Shown here piece by piece: positions 50,436 through 58,947 of a stretch of 64,000 nucleotides of DNA. The notes under the pieces are model-generated. The model searched no databases. It had not been told where the DNA came from and saw only the letters and a list, made by a program, of their open reading frames with translations. The translations under genes were made by a program, and so were the position numbers. The number at the start of each line of letters is the position of its first letter. The stretch's first letter is position 1. Source of the stretch: Streptomyces sp. NBC_00377 (GTDB lineage: Bacteria > Actinomycetota > Actinomycetes > Streptomycetales > Streptomycetaceae); assembly GCF_036075115.1 (NCBI RefSeq), contig NZ_CP107958.1:9052001-9116000 (forward strand). The letters run 5' to 3'.

Positions 50436-50987
50436 ATGACGCTGCCGCACCAGCCCCACCCTCCGCACCTGCCCGAACCCCTGGTGCCCCTCACCCGGGC
50501 CTTCTCCCTGCTGGGCAGACGCGGGACCGGGCTGATCATCACGGCCCTCGCCAGGGGTCCGGCCGACGTCGCCCAGGTGTGCGAGCGCCTCCCCGGCCTC
50601 AGCGAAGGCGTGCTCACCCGGCGCCTGCGCGAACTCACCACCCTCGGCCTCGTGACCCGAACCGCCGCGCCGGACACGCCATCACGTTCCCGCTACGCGC
50701 TCTCCCCCCACGGCAAGGCCCTCCTCATCCCCCTGGCATCCCTGACCGTCTGGGCGGAGGACCACCTCTGCGCCAACACCCCGCAGGCCAAGACCGGTCG
50801 CAGAAGGCAACCGGGGCACCCGGCTCGGGTTCCTGGCCTCCACCAGCGCCATACGCACGCAGCTGGCCGAGGAAACGTCCGTGAAGGACGTGAAGGTGAG
50901 CAGACGGCCACACCTGCGCCGCGAGGGCGTCGTGACAGCAGGCGCGCCCGAGCCTCGCTGCGCGCCTCACGCCTGGGCAACCGGTAA
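50436..50987 (+). CDS. HxlR-like winged-helix regulator with extended basic tail
   Basis: 183 residues. The first 110 match an HxlR/MarR-like winged helix: PLVPLTRAFSLLGRRGTGLI, LPGLSEGVLTRRLRELTTLG, then SRSRYALSPHGKALLIPLAS. No sensor cysteine is present at the usual N-terminal place. After about residue 118 the sequence becomes Arg/Gly/His-rich and unlike the family, so the true end may have been altered by a frameshift or the gene extended into spacer. It lies 83 bases after the MFS pump and probably regulates this unit. Confidence 0.7.
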   Translation: MTLPHQPHPPHLPEPLVPLTRAFSLLGRRGTGLIITALARGPADVAQVCERLPGLSEGVLTRRLRELTTLGLVTRTAAPDTPSRSRYALSPHGKALLIPLASLTVWAEDHLCANTPQAKTGRRRQPGHPARVPGLHQRHTHAAGRGNVREGREGEQTATPAPRGRRDSRRARASLRASRLGNR

Positions 50988-51045
50988 AGCGCCTCGACGA
51001 CCTTCGCCCCTCTACACCCGATCCCGCCTCACTTGAAGGAGTCAG

Positions 51046-51717
51046 ATGCCCACGCTCGATCGTCACGACGACGTTTTCGTTCTCGACCTCGGAGACGGCG
51101 AGAACCGCTTCCACCCCGACTGGCTCGCCTCCCTCGCCACTGCACTGGACAAGGTCGAGAAAGAGAGCGGCCCGCGCGCCCTGGTGACCACCGCGACGGG
51201 AAAGTTCTACTCCAACGGCCTGGACCTGGACTGGCTGCTGGCCCACCTGGACGAGCACCCCGACTACGTCGTCCGCGTCCAGGAGCTCTTCGCGCGCATG
51301 CTGTCCCTGCCGATGATCACCGTTGCGGCTCTGCAGGGACATGCCTTCGCGGCCGGAGCGATGTTCTCCCTCGCTCACGACTTCCGCATCATGCGCGCAG
51401 ACCGCGGGTACTGGTGCCTGCCCGAGGCAGACATCGACATCCCCTTCACCCCTGGCATGTCCGCACTCATCCAGGCCCGGCTGGGCCCGCACACCGCGCA
51501 CCGGGCCATGCTCACCGCGCACCGCTACGGCGGACCCGACGCGGTGGCCGCCGGCATCGTCGACCGAGCAGTCGCCGAGGACGACGTGCGCACGGCGGCC
51601 ATCGCACTGGCCCAGTCACAGGCGAGCAGAGCGGGGGCCACCCTCGGCACCATCAAGGCCCGCATGTACGCCCCGGCCCTGACCACGCTGCGCGACACCA
51701 CCCTTCCTCTCAGCTGA
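51046..51717 (+). CDS. Enoyl-CoA hydratase/isomerase family protein
   Basis: 223 residues of the crotonase superfamily. ALVTTATGKFYSNGLDLDWL (about 45-64) gives the first oxyanion-hole segment and VAALQGHAFAAGAMFSLAHD (about 92-111) the second. CLPEADIDIPFTPGMSALIQ follows at about 125-144, with the PE Glu in the place of the isomerase acid. The size and the NGLDL wording are closer to delta3,delta2-enoyl-CoA isomerase-like members than to canonical hydratases. AAGGAG precedes the ATG. It closes the nitroreductase-MFS-HxlR run after 58 bases. Confidence 0.85.
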   Translation: MPTLDRHDDVFVLDLGDGENRFHPDWLASLATALDKVEKESGPRALVTTATGKFYSNGLDLDWLLAHLDEHPDYVVRVQELFARMLSLPMITVAALQGHAFAAGAMFSLAHDFRIMRADRGYWCLPEADIDIPFTPGMSALIQARLGPHTAHRAMLTAHRYGGPDAVAAGIVDRAVAEDDVRTAAIALAQSQASRAGATLGTIKARMYAPALTTLRDTTLPLS

Positions 51718-52285
51718 AGCGCCGTACACGCCGTCGTGCCGGCCGGTGCGGGCCGTCGCGAAGGAGCAGGCGCGGCACGTCCGCGGCGCGTCCTCCGCAG
51801 GCCGCAGGCCGCGGACGAGCTTGGCGGGCGTGCGGGCCGGAGCCGGGTAGGACGCGGCGATGATCAGGCAGGTTCCAGCGGCCGCCGCATCCGGAATCCC
51901 GCAACCCGGGCCTGGTGCGTAGTCGTTGCAGACCCCGAGGTCCACCTCACTCCTCTAGGGGCCACGGGCACCGGAGCGTGTGAAGGTGTCCTTCGGCGTC
52001 TGGCATGTGCGAGCTGCGGTGGCGGACCCCCGGAGAGCTAAAGGGCCCACTCCCGACAGCCTCCCCACCAAAACCATGGTGCTCGGAACCGGCAGGCACT
52101 CGGAAAGCACTGGCCAAGGACATCCAGGGGGTCTACCTTCAGCGGCGACGAATTCAGGGGAGTGGTCGGCAGCGACGGGCGACTGGGCAGACACTCAGCG
52201 AGAAATGGGTAAGGTCGGCCTCCAGATATAGCTGGGGAACTTCGGATGACGAAAAATCACGTTCTACAGCAAAGAAGGCAAAGCA
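51718..52285. other. Gap, no supported gene
   Basis: About 570 bases before the WhiB gene. Two short frames (minus 51616-51945, plus 51980-52231) have no recognisable motif or ribosome site. The part nearest 52285 is AT-richer (GAAAAATCACG) and probably holds the WhiB promoter. Confidence 0.4.
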
Positions 52286-52615
52286 GTGCCGTGGAATGAG
52301 ATGGAGTGGTTGCGCGCTGCCGCCTGCGTGGGCGAGGACCCCGAACTGTTCTTCCCCGTGGGCACCACCGGGCCGGCGCTGCGGGAGGCCACCGCCGCCA
52401 AACGCGTCTGCGCCCGCTGCCCGGTGAGGGGCGAGTGTCTGTCCTACGCCCTCGGCACCGCACAGACGTCGGGTGTGTGGGGAGGGACCGGCGAGGAGGA
52501 ACGCACGGAGCTGCTCCGAACCGCCAGGTATGAAGCGACGAGGAGGAGTCTCGCCCGAACCGAGCTGGGACGCATTGAGCCCTTTCCAATGGCGTCGGCT
52601 GGGCAGTTGGCCTGA
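52286..52615 (+). CDS. WhiB-like iron-sulfur regulator
   Basis: 109 residues from GTG 52286. The four Fe-S cysteines are Cys14 (AAACVGEDPELFFP) and Cys42, Cys45 and Cys51 in VCARCPVRGECLSYAL. The beta-turn GVWGG (63-67) and a basic C-terminal stretch (EATRRSLART) complete the family pattern. Wbl proteins carry a [4Fe-4S] cluster, sense redox change or NO and act with sigma factors in actinobacterial development, stress and resistance. It stands alone; targets unknown. Confidence 0.92.
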   Translation: MPWNEMEWLRAAACVGEDPELFFPVGTTGPALREATAAKRVCARCPVRGECLSYALGTAQTSGVWGGTGEEERTELLRTARYEATRRSLARTELGRIEPFPMASAGQLA

Positions 52616-52860
52616 CGGGCGGATGGAGCCCCTGGTAGTTGGGTTTTCCGCCAAGAGAACCGTCTCTACTCGAGGCTTCGCATGCTTGTCTACCCGTCCG
52701 GCGTCGACGTGGCCAGCTCTGCCCTCCGCTAGTGCTCTGGACCGGGAAGGTTCACCGGGTCGTTGGTGCGTTGAAAGGCCGGGCCTGGCGAGGAAAACTG
52801 GTTGCGGGGCTGGGGCATGCCTGACACGGTGCGGGTTTCCGTAACACCCGTGAGGTTCCC

Positions 52861-53343
52861 ATGACGATTTACTTCTATGGTGCCGACGAAGTCCCTTATG
52901 GATGCTTCTCGAACTTCTCCGATCACGGCTTCGACCTCGACGGGGTCTGGTGGCCAACATCGGAGCACTACTTCCAGGCGCAGAAATTCAAGGGCACTCG
53001 TCACGCGGATCTCATCCGGCGTGCTCGCACGCCGCTGCGCGCAGCGGAGCTGGGCCGTGACTCGTGTAAACCTCTGCGGAGGGACTGGGAGCGGGTCAAG
53101 GATGAGGTGATGCGCCGTGCGGTGGGAACCAAGTTCCGCGCGCATGCCGATATCCGTGACATTCTGCTGTCCACCGGTGACGAAGAGATCGTCGAGGACA
53201 CCACCACCGATCACTACTGGGGTCGCGGCAGGACCGGGAACGGCAAGAACATGCTCGGGCGGATTCTGGTGCGCACCCGTAGCCAGCTGCACGCCGAACT
53301 CACCGAAGCTCTCGACAGCGATGGCCGCCGCCCGAGGCGGTGA
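52861..53343 (+). CDS. NADAR (YbiA-like) family protein
   Basis: 160 residues. FYGADEVPYGCFSNFSDHGF, WPTSEHYFQAQKFKGT and the C-terminal DHYWGRGRTGNGKNMLGRIL form the NADAR/DUF1768 signature. YbiA-type members are N-glycosidases acting on riboflavin intermediates or on ADP-ribosylated substrates; this family also appears in ADP-ribose-related defence. It starts at an ATG with GTGAGG upstream and seems to be a single gene between the WhiB gene and a convergent STAS gene. No ADP-ribosyltransferase is seen nearby, so a housekeeping or damage-repair role is more likely. Confidence 0.88.
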   Translation: MTIYFYGADEVPYGCFSNFSDHGFDLDGVWWPTSEHYFQAQKFKGTRHADLIRRARTPLRAAELGRDSCKPLRRDWERVKDEVMRRAVGTKFRAHADIRDILLSTGDEEIVEDTTTDHYWGRGRTGNGKNMLGRILVRTRSQLHAELTEALDSDGRRPRR

Positions 53344-53529
53344 TCCGGGAGATGTGTGCGGTGTGTCGCATGTGTAGGACGGGTCAGGCCGCGGTCTCGA
53401 GTACCGGGCGTCCTCTCCAGCGGATGCCTTTCTTCCCTTGAGCCGGGACGGTGGTTCGCAGGGCCTGTCCGGCCGGCGTACGTGGCGGATGCCTGAGACT
53501 CGTGCTGTTGGCGGCTTCGGTCGGCCTCT

Positions 53530-53883
53530 TCAGGGGGAGGGGAGAGCAGCCTGGAGCGTGGCATACATCGGCAAGAGGTCGCCCAGGCCGACGATGTACA
53601 AGAGCCGCTGCACGCGCTGGGGAACGCGGGCCAGGCGAAGCCAGCCGTTGGTCTCCTGCGCGGCACGGTGAGCGTAGACGAGGAAGGAGATGCCGCTGCA
53701 GTCCATGAACGTGACGTGTTCGAAGTCGATGACCGTGCACGGCGCGCATCGGTCGCCTGCGCCGCTGTCGAACGCCCAGCCCACGAAGGACACGCTGCTG
53801 TAGTCGATCTCCCCGCTCAAGGCCAGGACGTGCACACCGGCAGGAGTGGTGTGCTGGAAGACGGTCAGGGGGGATACGTTCAT
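53530..53883 (-). CDS. STAS-domain anti-sigma factor antagonist
   Basis: 117 residues from ATG 53883 after GGAGGAAACGAGGTGG. The STAS fold is clear: HVLALSGEIDYSSV near 18 and TVIDFEHVTFMDCSGISFLV near 50-69, with Ser63 in DCSG as the residue phosphorylated by anti-sigma kinases. Such proteins (SpoIIAA/RsbV/BldG type) bind and release anti-sigma factors in stress and development. No partner kinase gene is adjacent, so it must work with one encoded elsewhere. Confidence 0.88.
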   Translation of the reverse strand: MNVSPLTVFQHTTPAGVHVLALSGEIDYSSVSFVGWAFDSGAGDRCAPCTVIDFEHVTFMDCSGISFLVYAHRAAQETNGWLRLARVPQRVQRLLYIVGLGDLLPMYATLQAALPSP

Positions 53884-54464
53884 GGGACCACCTCGTTTCC
53901 TCCGGAGATCCACGCAACGGAGTCGGCGTCCTCCCCCACGCAAGCGCATGGACGGTTGCAACGTCAACAAAATCCGGGTTCGTATACCGCACCGCTCCAT
54001 GGAAGGGTGCGAGGCCAGTGACCGGGACCGCGAGGCGCTCTCGTCGGACCGGGACACGCTGACCGGGGTGAGCATGGCCTCCAAACGCTGGTGCGCCAGT
54101 CAACTGGCTTCAGTGGCAGGCCGGCGATTTCGGTGCCGGCGAAGGCGCGAATCCTGGAAGCGTTGCAGTAGTAGTGCGGCGGGCGGGGCCAGGCTCGCTG
54201 GGCTCCTGAATTGGAGAGGGTGCCTGTCAGCGCAGTCGCGCCGGTTCTGCGAGGTTGTGTAGGTCGTCGACCCCGACGGCGAAGACGTACGGATCGCGTC
54301 AGCGCGTCCCACAGCTGCCGCAGGTGCGATCAGTCGTGACGGGACCACGACGCGCAGAATCCGCAGTGCACCCTCCCGGCCTCACGGCCTTGGCCAAGCA
54401 CGACGCTGCCCGTGCCGGCACGAGGCGGGGCACAGGCAGCGCGGGGGAGGAGGGCGGGAGCCGG
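53884..54464. other. Gap, no supported gene
   Basis: About 580 bases between the STAS gene start and the stop of the MFS pump. The right-hand minus-strand sequence has short coding-like stretches interrupted by stops (for example RDPYVFAVGVDDLHNLAEPA), possibly another remnant. The part next to 53883 should contain the STAS promoter. Confidence 0.35.
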
Positions 54465-56012
54465 TCATTCCTCCGTGGCGATGCCGTCGAGAGCGTCGGC
54501 ACTGTCACGGGTGCCGGGGGAGCGCCGCAGAAGGAAGGCGACCGATGCCGCACCCAGGACGGCTGCTCCCGCGCCGGTGACGAGAGCGAGGTGCAGACCG
54601 GAGGCGAAGGCGTCGCGGGCCTGATTGACCAGGGCGGCGTCACCTGTCTTGGCGCCGACGATGTTGGCTGCGGCGAGGGAGGAGCGAGCTGCCTCGGCCA
54701 CGTGAGCCGGGAGCCCCTCGGTGTCGAGAGTGTTGCGGTAGCCGGCGTTCAGCGCACTGCCGAGTACGGCGATTCCCAGGGCGCCGCCCAGTTCACGGGA
54801 CAGGTCGTTCACCGCAGAGCCCACGTTTTGCAGGCGGGAGGGCAACGCGTCGGTGATGGCCGCGGTGGCGGGCGTCATGGCCAGCCCCATGCCGGCGCCC
54901 AGGGGAATGAGCCCCGTCACGATGAGCCAGTAGGAGCTCGTCTTGTCGAGCTCGGCGAGCACGCTCAGACCGACGGCGACGGCGATCAGCCCTGCGATCC
55001 AGGGACGGCGGGCGCCGACGCGTGCTGCCAGCTTCGGGGACAGCCGGGCGCTCGGGATCATGGCGGCGGGCATGGGCAGCACGCTCAGGGCGGCGATCAG
55101 CGCACTGTCGCCTCGCACGAGCTGCAGGTACTGCATGACGACGAAGATGAACCCGAAGAACGCGAAGAACTGCAAGGTGATCGACAAAGTCCCGGCTGCG
55201 AACGTCTTGTTGCGGAAGAGCCGGGGATCCAGCAGAGGGTAGGGGTGGCGCAGCTCCCAGACGATGAAACCGGCGAGCACGAAGAGTCCCACGGTGATGC
55301 CGGCCAGGGTGCGGGTGCTTCCCCAGCCGTGCTCGGGCGCCTGGATGACCGAGTAGACCAGGATTCCCAGGCCGACGACGGTAAGCGTGGCGCCGACGGT
55401 GTCGACGCGCTGCTTCGTTGCCTCGGCCGACTCCGGCACGAAGACGTAAGTGCCGATGAACGCCACGACCGCCAGAACGACGTTCACCCAGAAGACAGAC
55501 CGCCAGGACCATGCTTCGAGCACGGCGCCGGAAGTCACCAGGCCCAGGATGGCGCTCGCTCCCGCGACGGCCGCCCAGATGCTGACAGCACGCGTCCTTT
55601 GTTCGCGGGGAAAGGTGCTGGTAATGGTCGAGAGCGTGGCGGGCATGACAAAGGCGGCCGCCACCCCCAGCAGAGCTCGCAGGGCTATGAGAACCCCGGG
55701 TTCCGAGGAGAACGCGGCCGCGACCGATCCGGCCGCGAACAGAGCGAGGCCGCCCAGCAGGGCCCGGCGTCGGCCGAACCGGTCGCCCAGAGTCGCCGCC
55801 AGCAGCAGAAGGGCGGCAAAGACCAGGCTGTAGGCGTCGATGATCCACGACAGCTGCGTCTGGCTTGCGTGGGTCTCCCGGGCGATGTCTGGCAGGGCCA
55901 CGTTCAGCGATGCCATGGCCGAGACGACGGCTGCCAGAGCCAGGCATGTGACGGCCAGTACCGCGCCGTGACGCACCACTTTGTGACCTTGTTCTGTGAG
56001 GCCTCGGTTCAT
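54465..56012 (-). CDS. MFS drug-efflux transporter, EmrB/QacA type (copy 2)
   Basis: 515 residues from the ATG at 56012. It has the same DHA2 layout as the pump at 48778: GDRFGRRRALLGG, SGAVLEAWSWRSVFWVNVVL, VNDLSRELGGALGIAVLGSA, with about fourteen spans. The two genes are recent-looking paralogues 4 kb apart in opposite orientation. This copy is divergent from a TetR gene, with palindromes and a repeated CCAACGC motif in the 292-base interval, so it is probably induced by one of its own substrates through that repressor. Confidence 0.9.
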   Translation of the reverse strand: MNRGLTEQGHKVVRHGAVLAVTCLALAAVVSAMASLNVALPDIARETHASQTQLSWIIDAYSLVFAALLLLAATLGDRFGRRRALLGGLALFAAGSVAAAFSSEPGVLIALRALLGVAAAFVMPATLSTITSTFPREQRTRAVSIWAAVAGASAILGLVTSGAVLEAWSWRSVFWVNVVLAVVAFIGTYVFVPESAEATKQRVDTVGATLTVVGLGILVYSVIQAPEHGWGSTRTLAGITVGLFVLAGFIVWELRHPYPLLDPRLFRNKTFAAGTLSITLQFFAFFGFIFVVMQYLQLVRGDSALIAALSVLPMPAAMIPSARLSPKLAARVGARRPWIAGLIAVAVGLSVLAELDKTSSYWLIVTGLIPLGAGMGLAMTPATAAITDALPSRLQNVGSAVNDLSRELGGALGIAVLGSALNAGYRNTLDTEGLPAHVAEAARSSLAAANIVGAKTGDAALVNQARDAFASGLHLALVTGAGAAVLGAASVAFLLRRSPGTRDSADALDGIATEE

Positions 56013-56219
56013 GAGAGGCGTCCTTTCCCGCTGGACAGAGGTGCGCTGGTGCGATGGACGGATCCGATGGCGGATGCAGCCGCCCTGGAGGCGCGGCGTC
56101 CAGCAGGCAGCGCAGGGTTATAGCGCGCTAGCGCAAAGTGATGGGAGGCCGGTGTCGACCGCTGCCGTCCGTGCTGCCCGCCCCGGGCGGGACGGGCAGC
56201 ACCACGAAAGTCACCGGAT

Positions 56220-56304
56220 GCCAACGCATGTTGGCCAACCTGCGTTGACATTAACGCACTCATGGGGATGGAAAGTCAACGAGCGATGGCCTACATTTGT
56301 TGGC
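56220..56304. promoter_or_regulatory. Cluster of TetR-operator-like repeats
   Basis: GCCAACGCATGTTGGC (56220-56235) is a dyad with 6-bp arms. GGCCAACCTGCGTTGAC (56233-56249) overlaps it. A 30-base segment at 56275-56304 starts GTCAACGAGCG and reaches the TetR ATG; 23 of its 30 bases match 43387-43416. Three related sites suggest tight autoregulation and a shared regulon. Confidence 0.7.
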
Positions 56305-56886
56305 ATGACAGCAGACAACGCAGAAGCACCCCCCGGCCCTCGACGCTCCGACCGCACCCGGACAGCGATCCTCGACGCCGCCCGCCAGCGCTTTGCCGCT
56401 CAGGGCTTCGAACGCACGACAATCCGGGCCGTCGCGGCCGACGCGGACATCGACCCCTCCATGGTCATGCGCTACTACGGCAGCAAAGCCCAGCTCTTCG
56501 ACGCCGCCCTCGACATCGACCTGCACCTTCCCGACCTGTCCGCCATCCCGGCAGAGGAACGGGCCGAAGCCCTCGTGCGGCACTTCCTGCACCGCTGGGA
56601 GCACGAGGGCGCCGACGACGCGCTCCTGCTGCTTCTGCGCTCCGCCGTCACCAACGACCAGGCGGCACGCCGCATGCGGGAGATCTTCGCAGCCCAGGTC
56701 TCCCCGGCCCTCGGCCCAGCCACCAAAGACAACGTCGGCCTGGTCTCCGCCCAGTTGCTCGGCCTCGCCCTCACCCGCTATCTGCTGCGCATCCCAGCCG
56801 TGGTGCGCATGACGCCTGAAGAGATCGTCGCCGCCTACACGCCCGCCGTCCGGAGCATGCTCGAACCGCAGGCATCCGCCCATTGA
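56305..56886 (+). CDS. TetR-family repressor of the MFS pump
   Basis: 193 residues. The HTH spans about 14-60: RSDRTRTAILDAARQRFAAQ, TTIRAVAADADIDPSMVMRY, then YGSKAQLFDAALDIDLHLPD. The C-terminal domain has VRHFLHRWEHEGADDALLLL, a TetR_C-like pattern seen in regulators of drug pumps. The ATG follows TTTGTTGGC with no ribosome site, and the operator repeat runs right up to it, so a leaderless transcript is possible. It is divergent from the MFS gene; matching repeats at 43.3 kb point to further targets. Confidence 0.88.
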   Translation: MTADNAEAPPGPRRSDRTRTAILDAARQRFAAQGFERTTIRAVAADADIDPSMVMRYYGSKAQLFDAALDIDLHLPDLSAIPAEERAEALVRHFLHRWEHEGADDALLLLLRSAVTNDQAARRMREIFAAQVSPALGPATKDNVGLVSAQLLGLALTRYLLRIPAVVRMTPEEIVAAYTPAVRSMLEPQASAH

Positions 56887-57951
56887 ACAGGCAGATCAGA
56901 CGACGCAACCGGTCGGAGCCCCAGGCGGTGCCGTCGGCCACCTCGTGTCCACCGCCGCGGGGCTGAAACCGCGAGCGGTCAGGTCGCCAGTCTGTGCGGC
57001 GGCCTTCATGGTGGGACGGCGCTTCCTGCGCAGTCCAGTCCTGTCAGGCCGGCCCAGCGCATGACCGGCCGCCCGTTCGTCGCTGACACACTTGCCCATC
57101 TCCCGTACTTCGGCGGTGATCTGGGCGCCACCGGGTGCCGTCCGTGGCGTGCACCTGCGTATCCGGGTGGCGGGTCCGGCATCAGCTGCACGGTGGGGCC
57201 GCATTTTCTGTGCCAACAGCACGAAATCAAGCAAGAGACGGCGAGGACGGTGCACGGCCGCTCCACGCCGGAGCGCTGCGGCCGCCGAACAGGAAGCGTT
57301 CCTCCTGCGCAGCCTCGCTGACCTTTCCTGCGTGCGTAGCCGCGTGATGCGTCTACAAGAGCGCGGGGTTGCTCGGCGGCCCGCTCCGGCTCCTGAGCGT
57401 CTTCGAGACGGTCCCAGATCAGCGGCGAGCTCCCTGACACGTCGCTGCCGGACGCGATCGGCACAGCGTGGCCGCGGCCACCTCGGACCCGGCGCAATCA
57501 CGCTGAAGGACCACGAGATCTACGTTTCAGATCGACCCGGTGCCTCGGAGGTCTGAGATCAGAGCCAGCGCCTCCGGTGAGACGTATGGCCTGCCCCCGG
57601 CCGCCCGGATGGGCAGAGATTACTCATCTCCGCTTCCCCGGCTCACGGTTGACTGACTCTGCCTGCCCGAGCAACCGCAGCGGTGCCAAAGGCGGGCAAG
57701 TTCGCGGTGGGGGAGGGCGGCCGACCTGGAACGCCCCTCAGTGCGGGGCCCGGACTCCGGCCGCTCCCGGTGATGCCGGCGGGTCGCTGAGACGGCAGGG
57801 CGGCCGGTTCCCGTGGCACGGCGCCGTGCGACGGCTGATCCCGCCCGCAGCACTGCACGACATCCGGCTGTGCCGCTCGCCCCCCGCCCTGCAGGCAGTA
57901 ACCGACTCCGCCACGGCAGAACAGCACCACAGAAAGAGGAAGACCAGCACG
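56887..57951. other. Long gap, no supported gene
   Basis: About 1,065 bases. Frames on the minus strand (56896-57501) and plus strand (57061-57556) overlap one another but lack ribosome sites, motifs and consistent codon bias, so I call none. The last 300 bases are GC-rich and should carry the promoter and leader of the secreted protein at 57952. Confidence 0.4.
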
Positions 57952-58812
57952 ATGAACAAGCTCATAGGCCCCCTGTGCGCAGTGTCGACAGCCGTTCTCC
58001 TGGCGGTCATGCCGGCGACGGCGCAGGCAGCCGGAACCGAAGACGGCGCCCCCCTGGTGGCCGCCGAGAACGAGATCATCGACCAACTCGCGACACTCGG
58101 CTGGCCAGGACAGGACCCGGAGAACTTCTACCCCGGTGCTCTCGACCACGCGGACTCCGCCACCGCCACGGTCGTCTGGGGCACGCCCGGGAATCCCAGC
58201 TCCTATCAGGTCGAGGCCAAGTGCGCGCAGTTCCTCACCGCCTCGATGAAACATGCCTACTCCTGGGCCACCGACGCGTGGTTCACCGCCGGTATCGGCT
58301 TCCGCAGCCCTACCTCGGAGCAGTACTACGACGCCTTCACCGACACCTCCGCCGGCGGTGCGCTCGATGACATGAGCGATCACGTCAGCCGCCCCTCCGC
58401 ACAGCGGGTCAGCGACCTGCATGCGGGTTCCGTCATCGCGGTGAAGTACCTGGACAGCTCGGACGGGGGCGCTACCGGGCACATGATGGTCGTGCAGTCC
58501 GTGACACCGTTCGAGCGCGACGGCAACAGCGCCACCCAGGAGTACGCGGTCAGGGTCTCCGACAGCACCTCCGCCCCGCACGGCGTCGCCTTCTCATCCA
58601 GGACGTCGCCGCACTGGGCGTTCCGCGACAGCCGGGTCGAGGGCTCTCCGGGGCTTGCCACGAAGGAATGGAGCGGCGCCGGCCGGGGAACGGTCTTCAT
58701 CCAGGCCGACGCGGTCACCGGCAAGCCGACGGGTCACTGGTGGGGCCGCAACGAGGCCGCGTTCCACACCGTCGCCGACCGGCCCATGGCCTTTGTCGAC
58801 ATCACCCGCTGA
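57952..58812 (+). CDS. Secreted Cys-His hydrolase-like protein
   Basis: 286 residues from ATG 57952 after AAAGAGGAAG. A Sec signal ends near AQA (26). The mature part contains Cys91 in EAKCAQFLTASMKHAYSW, His177 in GATGHMMVVQSV and an Asp about 204 in VRVSDSTSAPHG. This Cys-His-Asp order is that of papain-like NlpC/P60 or CHAP-type amidases, and segments such as LHAGSVIAVKYLDSS before the His fit that fold. I do not recognise the exact family. If active it could be a wall amidase or peptidase. It ends with PMAFVDITR. No partner genes. Confidence 0.65.
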   Translation: MNKLIGPLCAVSTAVLLAVMPATAQAAGTEDGAPLVAAENEIIDQLATLGWPGQDPENFYPGALDHADSATATVVWGTPGNPSSYQVEAKCAQFLTASMKHAYSWATDAWFTAGIGFRSPTSEQYYDAFTDTSAGGALDDMSDHVSRPSAQRVSDLHAGSVIAVKYLDSSDGGATGHMMVVQSVTPFERDGNSATQEYAVRVSDSTSAPHGVAFSSRTSPHWAFRDSRVEGSPGLATKEWSGAGRGTVFIQADAVTGKPTGHWWGRNEAAFHTVADRPMAFVDITR

Positions 58813-58947
58813 GCCCGCAGGGCGGCGGCAGCGGCGCTCACCGCCGCGGCCGTCGCCCCCGGCCGCCCGCTGGGCGCCGGTGAGGCGTGACCTGGGTTGT
58901 GTGAGCACCTGCGGCGCCGCGCGAGGGTGTCCGTCGCATGATATTCA

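Noticed and set aside
52861-53343. NADAR gene as part of an anti-phage ADP-ribose system
   Set aside because: No ADP-ribosyltransferase, SIR2, TIR or nuclease gene is adjacent; a single NADAR gene alone does not support a defence locus.
54255-56123. 622-codon + strand frame opposite the second MFS pump
   Set aside because: Antisense of a clear 14-span transporter; no start signal or domain.
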